NCBI GenBank assembly: GCA_937146725.1
Contig: CAKZRU010000071.1
Location: 37,035 to 101,034, forward strand
Length of the DNA stretch: 64,000 bases
Source of the DNA: an uncultured Myxococcales bacterium
Lineage (GTDB): Bacteria; Myxococcota_A; Bradymonadia; UBA7976; VGTA01
Direction: 5' to 3'
The notes below the pieces were generated by a model that worked only from the letters and a program-made list of their open reading frames with translations, was not told where the DNA came from and did no database searches. This document shows, in pieces, positions 34,141-44,516 of the stretch. Every line of letters begins with the position of its first letter. The first letter of the stretch is position 1. The position numbers and the translations under genes were made by a program.

Positions 34141-37100
34141 TTAGAGAACATAGAAGAAATTAAAGTGATAAGCGAGCTTTTGAGAACTAAAGGCCGTTTC
34201 ACGTAAAGGATATGCAATATCAAGTCTTAAGGGCACTTGACCGGGCAAGAGATAGCGAATACCAGCGCCTATGCTTGGATAAAATAACTGAGCCTCGAAC
34301 TGACTGATATTTTCACTCACCGCTCCAATATCAGCAAAGGTAGCAAGCCATAGCTGATTCATTAAGAAACTTGGAAACCTAGCTTCAACATTCATATTCA
34401 TGACAGCCCGACCTGAAAAGTTTACTAAATCAGAAGGGCTAGGGGTAAACTCATTACTCACTGTCTGACATTGATTTTGTGCACGTTTAGCAACTGTACA
34501 TGTATTAATGACTGCAGCCGGATAACCTCTTACCGGATAAATCACCCCGTCTCCACCTGCGGTGAATAAGAAGTCCGCATTGCTCATGGTGAGTTGGGCA
34601 TCACTCAGCTGACTTTGTACTGCACCAAACTTAAAAGAAGGTACAAATAATAATTGCTTTTTAAACCATGCTCCCACCCATTGAGCATTCAAAGTTTCCT
34701 TATATGAAACAACACCATTAAATAGTTCTTGGCTACCTAAAAAGTCTACACCCGCTGTTAAATAAAATCCTCGCGTGGGATGAATTGGGTTGTCTCTTTG
34801 GTCATATACTAAGGTAGGTGCTATGTTGAACGAAGGTGTTGCCTCAGTAAAGGCTCGGCGTTCACTATATCTTGAAAGTGGCCTTTGGCGTTCGAGTTTA
34901 GCCTCAAGCTCAAGCTCAAAAGTTAGACCCTGTCCCCATCTTTGTGGAAAAGACAGATTATAAAAATTATAACTTAAGGTTCCTTTACCTCTAAGTCTTT
35001 GTAAATAAGAAGTCCGCTGCCCACTTAGACCTTGTTCAAAAACAAACTCTGTAAAGAGCTGTGCATAGCTGTCAAATAATCTGGGATTCTTAAAGAATGG
35101 ACCCACTGCCCAAGAGGCATTATCTCCTTCAGTATCGGTTGGATTGAGTACTAAATTATCATGGCTAACACCACCACCTAGCTCCCAACCTTTGCCTTGT
35201 ATGTTTCGATGACGAATCGTGAGAGCACTTGTGTATAACAAATTAAGATTTTGATCACTTGTAATCGTTTGGTCTGTCAGGCGTAACCCCAAATAACTAT
35301 CAAGTAACCAAGGTTGATTTTCCTCAACATTAAGAACTAAGGTCACCGGTTCAACCAAAGCATCTTGTGGCATCATTCCTAAGCCAATGGTTTTAATATT
35401 GACCGAGCGGAATAAACCTAGACCACGAAGATTACTTTGGCTTAATAAAATGGCATCCGCGCTTAAAGGACTACCTGAACGTAAAAGAATTTCTCGCCTT
35501 AACAATTCTTCTTTGGTCAGTAGCTGTCCATGAATAATCAAGGCATTCACTTCGGCTTTTGGGCCTAGTTCGGCCTTAAAAGACAAGCGTTCAATGACTT
35601 CACCATAGAGGCTTTCTAAATCACAAAGTTCTTCATGAGTTAATGAGGCCTTTCCCTGTTTTTTTTGGCAGTAAGGCTTAATCTTTGCTCTGAGATAGCC
35701 TTGTCCCTTTAGGAATGACAGTAGAAAATTACTGATCAAATTAAGCTTGTCTTGACTAAAGCCAGCATGCGTGATGGGAAGTCCCAAGTCATCAATCAAC
35801 TCTAAACCTTTTAAAAGATTTAACCTTTCATCTTGAGTCTGCTCATCCATTGTTTGATCAAAGGGGTAAAAGTCGACAAAATTAAGACGAGTTCGCTTGC
35901 CCAAGTTAACTTCAATTAAGACCGTTAAAAGTTGTCTTTTGCTACGTTCCTTATGATCAGGAATCACTCTAAAGCAGGTGTAGCGATTTATGTCTGTAGA
36001 CCAAATATCTAAGCGTTTACTTGAGTCTAATCGGTCGGTTTGTACGAAAAGTGCTTGTTTTTGAACCGGAGAACACCGAATGCTCACCTGCGAATAACCT
36101 AAGGATTGAAGACGTTGTATCAGTTTGTTTAAATCCTGATTTAATTTAGCCTCTTGTAAAATCCCTGAAGCTGATCTTAAGGTGCTAATCACCCGATTCG
36201 CAGCCACTCCTTTGGTATCAATCACTGCGTTAACCTCTGCTTGTATATGCTTAGGTAGGCCTCGGAGGACTAATTCACCAATATATACCTGTGGCCCCTC
36301 ATCAACAGTAAAAATAACCTCAGATTTTTTTGAATCTAATGTTTTAATCTTAGCTTTAACATCCACATAATAATACGAAGCTGATTTATATCTTTTAATG
36401 ATATTTTGACGGCTGGCCTCTAGCTCTATTTCATCAATGACCCCACTCTCTTTAAAAGTCAGTTCTTTTTCTAAATCCTCAGACGAAATCGTAAGATTAC
36501 CTTGAAAAAAATGACTCAATTTTGGACCACGGCGAATAGAAATAACCGGACTCATTTTCCCATTATACAATTCATCTGCAATGACCTTAACCCTAGCCGA
36601 AACCCATCCCTCATTGCGAAGATCTGCTTCAAGTTGGTCTGCTCGCTGTCGAGTGGCTCGACGGTCATAATGGCCCAATCCAAAAAAGGAAAAGAAATCC
36701 TCAAAGGCATCAAAAAACAAATCAGGCGTGATAGAACGGGCAATTCGTAGGGTATTTTCTTCGATCACTTCTTGCTCAAGCTCTTGATCTAAGATCTCTA
36801 TAATCGGCGAACCTAGCTTAGGACGGTTTCCCTCTCGGATTCTAATTTCGATCGTGACTCTTTGCTGATCTTTAGATGGGAAAATTGGGATGATTTGAAC
36901 CGTTACCCCATGATAACCTAAGCGTTTATATGAAGCGATTAACTGAGACTCTAACTCCCTAAGATAAGAGTTATCTCTTGGTAAATAACCGCCTCTTTTT
37001 AAGTTTAGACGCTTATAGATTTCACTGAGGAACTGCTTAGGGTAAAAAGTGCTAGATTGATAGCGTACCCTAATCGATTCGATGATCGGTGGTGAAGAAG

Positions 37101-37656
37101 CACAAATGCTGAGCTTGAGTTCTTCTTGAGCTTTGATTGATTGATTTCCCTTTATTGCTTGAGCTTGTGAATTGATCACAAAAAATGAGTGAGTCTCAAA
37201 CAGACCAAGAGCCATTAAGCGCGTCCATAACTCAAGTATATTATTAGAGGAAATCGCTTGATACACTGGTACTTGTAATGCTCTTAATATTTCAGATTTA
37301 GCTATAGAGTCATGGCATTGCTTAAGTTGGCAGTTGAGCTCAACTTGACTTAATCTATTCCCTTGATACTGATCAAAAAGTGCTTGCGATTGGGGCTCAA
37401 GTCCCCATTTGTTTACTTGCTTAATAAACTTAAGACGATCTAAAGCTTTGTTTTCACAATCACTTTTAGGAAGAGAGTCTAAACTAGAATCTTGAGCATA
37501 AGCGATCGCTCCCATAAAGCTTTCAGTAAAGCATTTGCTGAGCGGAACGCTTAAAAAAACAAACCCAAGATAAAACCATGATACCGAAGAAAAATAACGC
37601 AAAAAGACTTTCCTTAGCTTTTGCTGTCTTTTGCATACCTGTTGTAAAACAATCAT
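34141..37656 (-). CDS. tamA: Omp85-family outer membrane protein with many POTRA domains (TamA-like)
   Basis: A 1171-residue protein. A signal-like hydrophobic N-terminus (WFYLGFVFLSVPLSKC) is followed by a long POTRA region of at least six repeats (about residues 190-760), typical ones ending in a strand after '.GY..v.v' (SYKRLGYHGVTVQIIPIF; SYYYVDVKAKIKTLDSKKSE; VNALIIHGQLLTKEELLRRE). The C-terminal barrel includes YPVRGYPAAVINT with Arg1043, the VRGF/Y signature of Omp85, and ends in FNFFYVL. E. coli TamA has three POTRAs and about 577 residues, so this one is much longer. Its position after tamB supports TamA over BamA; BamA should be elsewhere. Gap to tamB is seven bases. Confidence 0.85.
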   Translation of the reverse strand: MIVLQQVCKRQQKLRKVFLRYFSSVSWFYLGFVFLSVPLSKCFTESFMGAIAYAQDSSLDSLPKSDCENKALDRLKFIKQVNKWGLEPQSQALFDQYQGNRLSQVELNCQLKQCHDSIAKSEILRALQVPVYQAISSNNILELWTRLMALGLFETHSFFVINSQAQAIKGNQSIKAQEELKLSICASSPPIIESIRVRYQSSTFYPKQFLSEIYKRLNLKRGGYLPRDNSYLRELESQLIASYKRLGYHGVTVQIIPIFPSKDQQRVTIEIRIREGNRPKLGSPIIEILDQELEQEVIEENTLRIARSITPDLFFDAFEDFFSFFGLGHYDRRATRQRADQLEADLRNEGWVSARVKVIADELYNGKMSPVISIRRGPKLSHFFQGNLTISSEDLEKELTFKESGVIDEIELEASRQNIIKRYKSASYYYVDVKAKIKTLDSKKSEVIFTVDEGPQVYIGELVLRGLPKHIQAEVNAVIDTKGVAANRVISTLRSASGILQEAKLNQDLNKLIQRLQSLGYSQVSIRCSPVQKQALFVQTDRLDSSKRLDIWSTDINRYTCFRVIPDHKERSKRQLLTVLIEVNLGKRTRLNFVDFYPFDQTMDEQTQDERLNLLKGLELIDDLGLPITHAGFSQDKLNLISNFLLSFLKGQGYLRAKIKPYCQKKQGKASLTHEELCDLESLYGEVIERLSFKAELGPKAEVNALIIHGQLLTKEELLRREILLRSGSPLSADAILLSQSNLRGLGLFRSVNIKTIGLGMMPQDALVEPVTLVLNVEENQPWLLDSYLGLRLTDQTITSDQNLNLLYTSALTIRHRNIQGKGWELGGGVSHDNLVLNPTDTEGDNASWAVGPFFKNPRLFDSYAQLFTEFVFEQGLSGQRTSYLQRLRGKGTLSYNFYNLSFPQRWGQGLTFELELEAKLERQRPLSRYSERRAFTEATPSFNIAPTLVYDQRDNPIHPTRGFYLTAGVDFLGSQELFNGVVSYKETLNAQWVGAWFKKQLLFVPSFKFGAVQSQLSDAQLTMSNADFLFTAGGDGVIYPVRGYPAAVINTCTVAKRAQNQCQTVSNEFTPSPSDLVNFSGRAVMNMNVEARFPSFLMNQLWLATFADIGAVSENISQFEAQLFYPSIGAGIRYLLPGQVPLRLDIAYPLRETAFSSQKLAYHFNFFYVL

Positions 37657-37663
37657 GGCTTTA

Positions 37664-40600
37664 TCAATCCCAACTCAAACGTAGTCTTACACGACCGCTA
37701 CCGGTTGAAATATCACCTCTTTGCTCTGCAGTCACCTCACCGGCTAACCAATTATTGATTTTATACTCCAAAAAGATTGATTGAGGTGTATTTGGATCTA
37801 CCTCCCCAATTTGGGTACGTAAATTAAATCTCAAACGTCTGGAAAAAGCCTTGTCTATATCAATAAAAAGACTACTACTATCGGGTGTTAGGCTTAAGTT
37901 ATCAAGGCCTAATGAGTCAGCAATGGGTCGTTCTATAAAGTTTAGTACAGGAGACAAAAGTAAGCCGGTTGCCGGTTGAGTATTATTCAGTACACTTGCT
38001 CCGGTTGGATAGCTTCCGAATAATACTAAGTTCAAAACTTCAATACGACTTCGGCCACTTTGACTCATTAGATCAAAGTCTACTTGAAAAGGACTTTCTT
38101 GAGTCGGCATCTTAAGTTGTCCACTTAAAGTCACTTCCTCATCGACTAGATCAGTACTTAGAGTTTGATCAAAGTTAATCTGACGATTATTCAGTCCGGT
38201 AGGTGGAATACGAAAGGTATGAGTGGCCACTAAATCTGCAAATAAAAAGTCACTGCTTTGAATATCTTCACCCACTAATCCTCCAAAAAGCACCTTGGCA
38301 TGAGAAATCTCAAATGGATTCTTGGAAATCGTTAAGGTAGAGCCTTCTAAAGCATCAACAGCGCCACTTAAACTTAATCTTGAAGCAATAGGATCCCCCT
38401 GTTCTGAAATCAATTTTCCCTTCATTTTTAGATCAAGATTTAGCTCAAGATCTAAAGCGGTCAAGTTGGCGATTTTAGTTTTTACGAGAATCTCATTATC
38501 TCCCTGCAACCTTAGGTCTAAGTATAATTTTTTGAGTAAGGGCGTTTTATCAAATAAACTTAGGCTCTCTACTGCCGAACGACCGGATAAAGCATTTATC
38601 CCCCCCTGATAAAAAGTCTTATCAATACTCAATATATCAGTGTGATATAAGGCTCTTATAACTTTTACATCACCGGATAAAGTGAGCTTAGGTTCCTGCC
38701 TAACTAACGCCTGTTTTTGATCTTTAGTGCTTGTTTTTTTGGTTTGAGTATTGGTTTGAGTCTCATCTAAGTCTGTAGATGGTGCTTGCGCATTTTCACT
38801 AGGTAAATACATTTCAAAATTCATATTTCTCAAGTTTACCGAGCTTCTCAACATTTGAGGGATCAAAACATCAAATTGAGGCGCTGAAAAATCAACCGAG
38901 AGCTTTTCAAATAAAAACTTTGGTAGATCTACTGTCAACTTTTGAATCCGTATATCACCCTCATTACGCTTTACTGAAAAGTCATTTAGACTTTTTAGAT
39001 TGAGTTGGGTGCCACCTTGCTGCAAAGCTGTCAATTTAAACCAAACCGCCTCATTTAACTGTAGGTCTCCCAACAGCTTTACTCGCGGAGAATTGAAATT
39101 CATTTTTTGCGCTTCAAGTTCGCCACTCAAGGCAAGTCGCTCTAGTGGACCATTAAAATAAGTATTAAGATATATCAAGCCATCAATCTGTTGATAGAAA
39201 TCTCTTAAAAAGGGTGTCAAAAGCTTTAATTGCAATAAACCACTGAGACAGCCTTGTACTCGCCCGTTTTGAAGCCCAAAGCGTAATTCAAGTTCCTGTC
39301 CACCACTTTCTAAGCGAATCGGCATCAACAAAACCTGTTCTTGGGCAATCGTTCCTTGAAACCTTAGTTGAGGACATATTGCAGTCGAGTCTTGTTGGGC
39401 TTGTTTATCTGCTTTTTTCTGAGAGATTTCCTCATTCGGCTGTGGTATTTTATTATGCTTATTAAGCATTTCTGTATGATCTTTTTGCTTTGTCCAAATT
39501 CTTTTAGGATTCAGCCACAAACGTTCACCAAAATATTGCTGACCACTCAGTTCCATATGATAGGCAATAGGTGTATGAAGACTTAAAGTTGGACAGTAAT
39601 TTGGCTGTTTAGTCTTTGCAGTACTCGCTCTTTGTGTTGATAAAGTTGAGCATGATTGTTTACAAGAGTCTTGTTCTTGATCACGTATAACCTCTCCACC
39701 AATATCTCTTAGCCAATAGTCAATTTGGGTATGGTCTAAATCAATATCAATCTTGGGAAATGACTCTTGCTCCAAATGCCAAATGAGTTGACCTCTGCCT
39801 TGTAAGGTTAGTTTAATCAACTGTGAATAAGGTAAATCTCGAATTTTCCAATCACAGGCAACCGGCTCACCCAAACCAATTATTTTGATTGAACGACTTT
39901 GGTCATTCAATAAGAGAGGTGCAAGTCCAACCTGCGAAAGAGGTAATTTTTCAAAGCTTGTCTTAAGCGCTGTGACTAGCTTTTTATATTGAGATTCACT
40001 TTCTAAAGGAGCGGTTAGGAAACTTGTACTCAGTGCATGAAAGTCTGTCCCAATACTTAAAAGTTTTTCATCAAAGACAAACTCTCCATCCACCCACAAC
40101 TGCTTACCAATATGGCCCTGTGCAGTGATTCTCTCCTTTAAAAGTTCAAAGTTTAAAAAAGCTTCTCCAAGTGCAAGCTTTAAGGCCTCATTTTGACCTT
40201 GATCAATACGAGTACTCAATCTATTGAGTGAAAGTGTACCTTGCCCTTCAGGTTGACTTAACTGACCTGATAAAGAAAACTCGGAGTTAACTGTCCCATA
40301 AAGCGTTTTAATGGGTAATGTCGGATTTTTAATAAACTTTTGAGCAAGTTGTAATGGAATATTAATCAGCTTGATAGAGCTATTAAGTGTTGCTTGTTTC
40401 TGAAGTGGATTTTCAATTTGGCCTTGAAAGTCGAGAAGTAATCTTTGGCCTTTCCACAAGCGACCACGACGAAGCTTAAATAATTTAGGCGTCAAAGACG
40501 CGTTAATCTCAAATTCCTTAAACTCAACCCCCTTCAGTTTAAGTTTTTTAAAGGACAAGCAAGCTTCACTTTGCTCTCTTTTTGATACTTTAGTGTTAAA

Positions 40601-42601
40601 TAAAGAACGTAAACAAGAGTCTTTGGATATTTTTGCAGAGCTTGGTGAGACCTTTTGCAATGTTTTACAGGCTTGTTGACGATGTGTACATAAAACACCA
40701 TCGACCTGAGTTTGAATGGGTAAGCCAAATGGTTCTAAATCCATATCTAGGTGGTCTATTTTGGCCCAAAAAGTCGCATCCAATGGTTTTTCCCATGGTA
40801 GATTTAGCTCAAGCATAGCCTGTCCCTGCTTGGTTTTGACCAAGCTCTGGGTTAGTACTAACTTTTGTTGATCTAGATTAAAATCTAAGTGAATTCGATC
40901 AACTTTTCCTGGATATTTCTTGAGCTTACTTTGAATCTGCCTTGCCTTGATTACACCAGCAAGTTTGGGGTGCTTCATGGAGCCTTGAGCATTCACTCTT
41001 AAGTCAATTTGAGCACTCAAGGGTAAGCGTAAGGGAGGCAAACTATAAGGAGTAAGCTTACCCTTTAAACTTAAATCACTCTTAAACTTTTGCGTTGTCA
41101 AATCTAACTGACCTTGAGCTTTAAGCTTTTGTCGTGGCGGAGCATACAAACCATCGCTGGGGCGATGAAGTTCTAACTGACCTTCATGTATCGAAAGCAA
41201 ATCTCCACTTAAACTAGCACGCCCTCTGAGATGAACACGCTTGGGGCCTTGTGCTGACAAGTCAAGCTCTAGTCCCACCGAATAAGGTTTCTCTACGCCT
41301 TTGGAGTCTTGCTGATAATCTGGACGTATCTTTAAATAGATATCACCATAAGCACTTTGCTCCCATGCTTTCCATTCCGGTGGAAGTTGTCCAAGAGACG
41401 ACCAAATGAGTTCATTGGCTTTTAGGGTCAGTAGACCTAACTGCTTAGGTAAGTTAAACTCGGCCTTGATCCCTAAATCTCCCAAGATGCTCCAAATACG
41501 CCCTTGAGACACTTGTACCTGACCTAAACGTGATTTATTGCCATCAAGTAAAAATCGAATGCTACCTAGCACAGGAACAAAGATCTGACCCTCACTATGT
41601 AAGTTTCGACTCGCGGGATCATCAAGCGGTCCATTTAAGTCTCCCTGAAGTTTAAGCTCTCCTCGAACATATTGGTCTAAGCCCCATGGTTTAATGTAGC
41701 GATCAAATGAACGTAGATGAGCATCTACTTGAGCTCGGGCATGAGGCACTCCCTGTGTTGAAAGGTCTAAGATCCATTCTTGTAAGCTTATTTTATCATA
41801 TAGATAAGAGTTGGCCTCTAGATCTTGGCCACCAAAAGCATCATCTAACCACCATAAATGATGACTGTTCAAGCGAGTTAAACGATAACTTAGAATCTTA
41901 TCTATAGGCGCTTGAGCCTTAGCTTTTTCCGACATTTGATCATCACTATGTCGTAGGAATATATCGGTATCTACTTGCTTTACTTTAAGCTCATCGGCAC
42001 GTATACGCATCACTTTATTGGTCGTATCAAGCTCAAAAAAACCGTTCTGAACTGCAGCGCCGGACAGGTTAACATCCACAACACCCATTTTTACTCGACC
42101 GCGAATATCCTCTAAATCACAGCGCTCTATTTGCACTAAAATCGGAGGAGTTTTCTCTCCATCATCGGGTTTATAAATACTGTTTTTAGGTTGAAATAGT
42201 TCGGCGATATTCCAAATGAGTCGTTCGGGATCTTCACTGTGTTCACGCTCGGCAATACTGACATGACCATCAAAGAGTCCCACATATCCTGCACCATATG
42301 TAAACTCCAATAAGCCTAGTAAGTTATAATCTTTGATAATGAGTTTTGAAAAACGAGCTAATTCATTATTTTGGGCATCAATCAGTCGTGGATCTTTGAT
42401 TCTTATATCCCAAGGTTTTGGTCCCCATGACACCCTTTCCCACTGGATTTCTCCTGAAAAGATTGGATTGACAAATAAATCAAAGATTTGGCTACTCCAC
42501 ATGGAGTTTAGGGTCATCACTAAGCATGCATATATACAAATGACATGCGCGGTCATACGCATCAGGGCTCTTGCTACTCTTGCGCCTGTCAATATACTCA
42601 C
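37664..42601 (-). CDS. tamB: TamB-like periplasmic bridge protein (DUF490/AsmA-like)
   Basis: A 1645-residue protein with one N-terminal membrane anchor (MTAHVICIYACLVMTLNSMW), then long repetitive beta-rich sequence typical of the AsmA/TamB family of inner-to-outer membrane bridges that help insert proteins or transport phospholipids. The C-terminal DUF490 region runs from LNLVLFGSYPTGASVLNNTQ to the final strand motifs FNLRTQIGEVDP and GEVTAEQRGDISTGSGRVRL. Start GTG 42601 follows the dapB stop by three bases (TAAGCCGTG). It is directly followed by the Omp85 gene, as in Proteobacteria tamA-tamB pairs. Confidence 0.9.
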   Translation of the reverse strand: MSILTGARVARALMRMTAHVICIYACLVMTLNSMWSSQIFDLFVNPIFSGEIQWERVSWGPKPWDIRIKDPRLIDAQNNELARFSKLIIKDYNLLGLLEFTYGAGYVGLFDGHVSIAEREHSEDPERLIWNIAELFQPKNSIYKPDDGEKTPPILVQIERCDLEDIRGRVKMGVVDVNLSGAAVQNGFFELDTTNKVMRIRADELKVKQVDTDIFLRHSDDQMSEKAKAQAPIDKILSYRLTRLNSHHLWWLDDAFGGQDLEANSYLYDKISLQEWILDLSTQGVPHARAQVDAHLRSFDRYIKPWGLDQYVRGELKLQGDLNGPLDDPASRNLHSEGQIFVPVLGSIRFLLDGNKSRLGQVQVSQGRIWSILGDLGIKAEFNLPKQLGLLTLKANELIWSSLGQLPPEWKAWEQSAYGDIYLKIRPDYQQDSKGVEKPYSVGLELDLSAQGPKRVHLRGRASLSGDLLSIHEGQLELHRPSDGLYAPPRQKLKAQGQLDLTTQKFKSDLSLKGKLTPYSLPPLRLPLSAQIDLRVNAQGSMKHPKLAGVIKARQIQSKLKKYPGKVDRIHLDFNLDQQKLVLTQSLVKTKQGQAMLELNLPWEKPLDATFWAKIDHLDMDLEPFGLPIQTQVDGVLCTHRQQACKTLQKVSPSSAKISKDSCLRSLFNTKVSKREQSEACLSFKKLKLKGVEFKEFEINASLTPKLFKLRRGRLWKGQRLLLDFQGQIENPLQKQATLNSSIKLINIPLQLAQKFIKNPTLPIKTLYGTVNSEFSLSGQLSQPEGQGTLSLNRLSTRIDQGQNEALKLALGEAFLNFELLKERITAQGHIGKQLWVDGEFVFDEKLLSIGTDFHALSTSFLTAPLESESQYKKLVTALKTSFEKLPLSQVGLAPLLLNDQSRSIKIIGLGEPVACDWKIRDLPYSQLIKLTLQGRGQLIWHLEQESFPKIDIDLDHTQIDYWLRDIGGEVIRDQEQDSCKQSCSTLSTQRASTAKTKQPNYCPTLSLHTPIAYHMELSGQQYFGERLWLNPKRIWTKQKDHTEMLNKHNKIPQPNEEISQKKADKQAQQDSTAICPQLRFQGTIAQEQVLLMPIRLESGGQELELRFGLQNGRVQGCLSGLLQLKLLTPFLRDFYQQIDGLIYLNTYFNGPLERLALSGELEAQKMNFNSPRVKLLGDLQLNEAVWFKLTALQQGGTQLNLKSLNDFSVKRNEGDIRIQKLTVDLPKFLFEKLSVDFSAPQFDVLIPQMLRSSVNLRNMNFEMYLPSENAQAPSTDLDETQTNTQTKKTSTKDQKQALVRQEPKLTLSGDVKVIRALYHTDILSIDKTFYQGGINALSGRSAVESLSLFDKTPLLKKLYLDLRLQGDNEILVKTKIANLTALDLELNLDLKMKGKLISEQGDPIASRLSLSGAVDALEGSTLTISKNPFEISHAKVLFGGLVGEDIQSSDFLFADLVATHTFRIPPTGLNNRQINFDQTLSTDLVDEEVTLSGQLKMPTQESPFQVDFDLMSQSGRSRIEVLNLVLFGSYPTGASVLNNTQPATGLLLSPVLNFIERPIADSLGLDNLSLTPDSSSLFIDIDKAFSRRLRFNLRTQIGEVDPNTPQSIFLEYKINNWLAGEVTAEQRGDISTGSGRVRLRLSWD

Positions 42602-42604
42602 GGC

Positions 42605-43363
42605 TTAGGCCCAAAGATCATCCATTTGATATAAGCCAGGACTTTGTTTTAGGCACCATTGGGCAGCTCTAAGCGCGCCGTCTGCAAACACTGAGCGATT
42701 CAAAGCAGAATGCTTTAGTTCAATTCTTTCATGTTCGCTCAAAAAGAATACACTATGATCACCAAAAACTCCGCCGCCTCGTCCTGCGCTAATATGTATT
42801 TCTGAATCCTTACGTAGATAATTGACGGCGTCTGTATTGATCTGTGCCTGTTGGCCAATCGTTTGTTTTCCCTCAACAATCGCCTCTGCCAAAGCATATG
42901 CTGTTCCGCTTGGCGAATCCTGTTTATGGCGGTGATGTAGCTCAAAGATCTCAGTATCAAAACCTTGATCTAAACTCTGAGCACTTAAGCGACTTAAACG
43001 CTTGAGTAGGGCAATGCCAATACTAAAGTTGGCAGCCTGTAAAACTGGCGCCTGTTGTGCATAAAGGTTAATTACACTTTGTACTTTGGCACTTAAGCCG
43101 GTGACTCCAGTAATCATTGGTAAATAAATGCTGTGTTTTTGTAAAAAAGTATAAATCGTAAGCTGTGCATCAGCGTGACTAAAATCAATGAATGCTTTGC
43201 ACTCTTTCAAGCTTGCAACACATTCTTCCTCTGCTTGTAATTCTTGGCGTCCGATCTTAGCACCTAGCATAAGTTTAGGGTGCTTATCTAAAGCGTCTAT
43301 CGTGACTTGACCCATTCTTCCCTGATAGCCAATCACTGCAACTTTTATTCTTTTTGCTTGCAT
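42605..43363 (-). CDS. dapB: 4-hydroxy-tetrahydrodipicolinate reductase
   Basis: DapB reduces the DapA product in diaminopimelate/lysine synthesis. The NAD(P)-binding loop is IGYQGRMGQ (residues 11-19). The active-site/substrate motif ELHHRHKQDSPSGTALAxA-like block begins near residue 137 and includes the conserved HHxxKxDSPSGTA. Other family segments are FIDFSHADAQ and TGVTGLS. The length of 252 is slightly short but complete. It lies 21 bases after dapA and is followed by tamB. Confidence 0.96.
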   Translation of the reverse strand: MQAKRIKVAVIGYQGRMGQVTIDALDKHPKLMLGAKIGRQELQAEEECVASLKECKAFIDFSHADAQLTIYTFLQKHSIYLPMITGVTGLSAKVQSVINLYAQQAPVLQAANFSIGIALLKRLSRLSAQSLDQGFDTEIFELHHRHKQDSPSGTAYALAEAIVEGKQTIGQQAQINTDAVNYLRKDSEIHISAGRGGGVFGDHSVFFLSEHERIELKHSALNRSVFADGALRAAQWCLKQSPGLYQMDDLWA

Positions 43364-43384
43364 GCTGAACTGCTCAAACTTTCT

Positions 43385-44407
43385 TTAAGGTTGGATTAAG
43401 TACTGGTGCAGGGCTTTAATCAAGCTATCTTGAGACTCGGATTGTAACTGACTTAAGGGTAAACGAACACTAGGATTGAGTGGAGATACCTTAGCTAATA
43501 AGCCTTGCTGGCTCAGCTGAGCAAGCGCGGCTTTGAGAGGGCTTGGATTGGTTTCAATGAATAAGGCTCTAATCAAAGGATGTAGCTTCATAAATAACTT
43601 TTGAGCTTCAGCTAAAGCCCCTTGGTTAAATAATTTCCACAAGCGCATCATTTCTGCAGGAAATAAGTTACTCCCAACAGAAATGGAACCACGAGCACCA
43701 ATTGCCCATGATGCCAAAGCTGTGGGATCATCGCCAGATAGAACGGTTGCTCGACCTTCACAACAAGCAATAAGCTCTGCACAATAGCTTAGATCTGCAC
43801 TCGCATCTTTGATGGAAATAATTTGTGGGCAAGCGCTTAATAATCGGTCGACTGTTTCAATCTCAAGGGTGATACCCGTTCGGCTTGGCACCACATATAG
43901 AACAAGTGGCCAATCCGCTACTGACTCTGCTACTTTAAGGCAATGTTGGTACAGGCCTTCTTGACTTGGACGATTATAGTAGGGTGTCACCAAAAGCCCA
44001 GCATCCGCTCCCCAATCTCGAGCTTGCTGAGCATTTTCTATAGTGCTTTTCGTTGAGTTTGTACCAATCCCGGCAATCATCACACTTTGAGGGAAGTGCT
44101 CTTTAGCCAAAGATGTAATTTGCTCTTTTTCTGAAGCGCTTAAACACGGTGCTTCTCCGGTTGTGCCATACAGTACAAAGCCGCTGACTGAGTCACCCAA
44201 GCCCTGAACGCCTTGAGATAAGTGATTACCCAAATGAGCATCACTCAAATGAGCATCAAGAGACTTAGGCAGAAACTGATCAAGATGATGTGGCTTTAGT
44301 TGCCATGCCATCAACTGTAATAAAGCACTTACATCAACTGCTTCATCATCATCAAAAAAAGTAGGTACTGCGCTAAAAATACCTTCAAGAGGTTTAAGAG
44401 ACTCCAT
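43385..44407 (-). CDS. dapA: 4-hydroxy-tetrahydrodipicolinate synthase with an N-terminal insertion
   Basis: DapA condenses pyruvate and aspartate semialdehyde. ATG 44407 (MESLKPLEG) has GGAG nine bases upstream; TTG 44422 overlaps that site. The fold is a TIM barrel with GTTGEAPCLS (81-90), VTPYYNRPSQEGLYQHC, VVPSRTG and Schiff-base Lys200 in SIKDASADLS. Between Trp35 and Gly76 an extra loop of about 30 residues (HHLDQFLPKSLDAHLSDAHL and following) separates the first helix from the GTTGE strand. A 15-base duplication encodes part of it. It is the first gene of dapA-dapB-tamB-tamA. Confidence 0.93.
   Translation of the reverse strand: MESLKPLEGIFSAVPTFFDDDEAVDVSALLQLMAWQLKPHHLDQFLPKSLDAHLSDAHLGNHLSQGVQGLGDSVSGFVLYGTTGEAPCLSASEKEQITSLAKEHFPQSVMIAGIGTNSTKSTIENAQQARDWGADAGLLVTPYYNRPSQEGLYQHCLKVAESVADWPLVLYVVPSRTGITLEIETVDRLLSACPQIISIKDASADLSYCAELIACCEGRATVLSGDDPTALASWAIGARGSISVGSNLFPAEMMRLWKLFNQGALAEAQKLFMKLHPLIRALFIETNPSPLKAALAQLSQQGLLAKVSPLNPSVRLPLSQLQSESQDSLIKALHQYLIQP
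44230..44259. repeat. 15-bp tandem duplication in dapA
   Basis: Two 15-base units differing by single bases lie in the region encoding the extra DapA loop (DAHLSDAHLGN). Confidence 0.85.
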
Positions 44408-44416
44408 AAAATCGTG

Positions 44417-44420
44417 CTCC
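44417..44420 (-). promoter_or_regulatory. Shine-Dalgarno deciding the dapA start
   Basis: GGAG lies nine bases before ATG 44407 and overlaps the alternative TTG 44422. Confidence 0.6.
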
Positions 44421-44516
44421 AAGTGTGCCTTTATTAATGCACATATTTAATAACTCACTTCACACTACAAGCGAAACTTAGCTATGATTTCAAGGGCAAT
44501 CGACCAATTGGGCATT

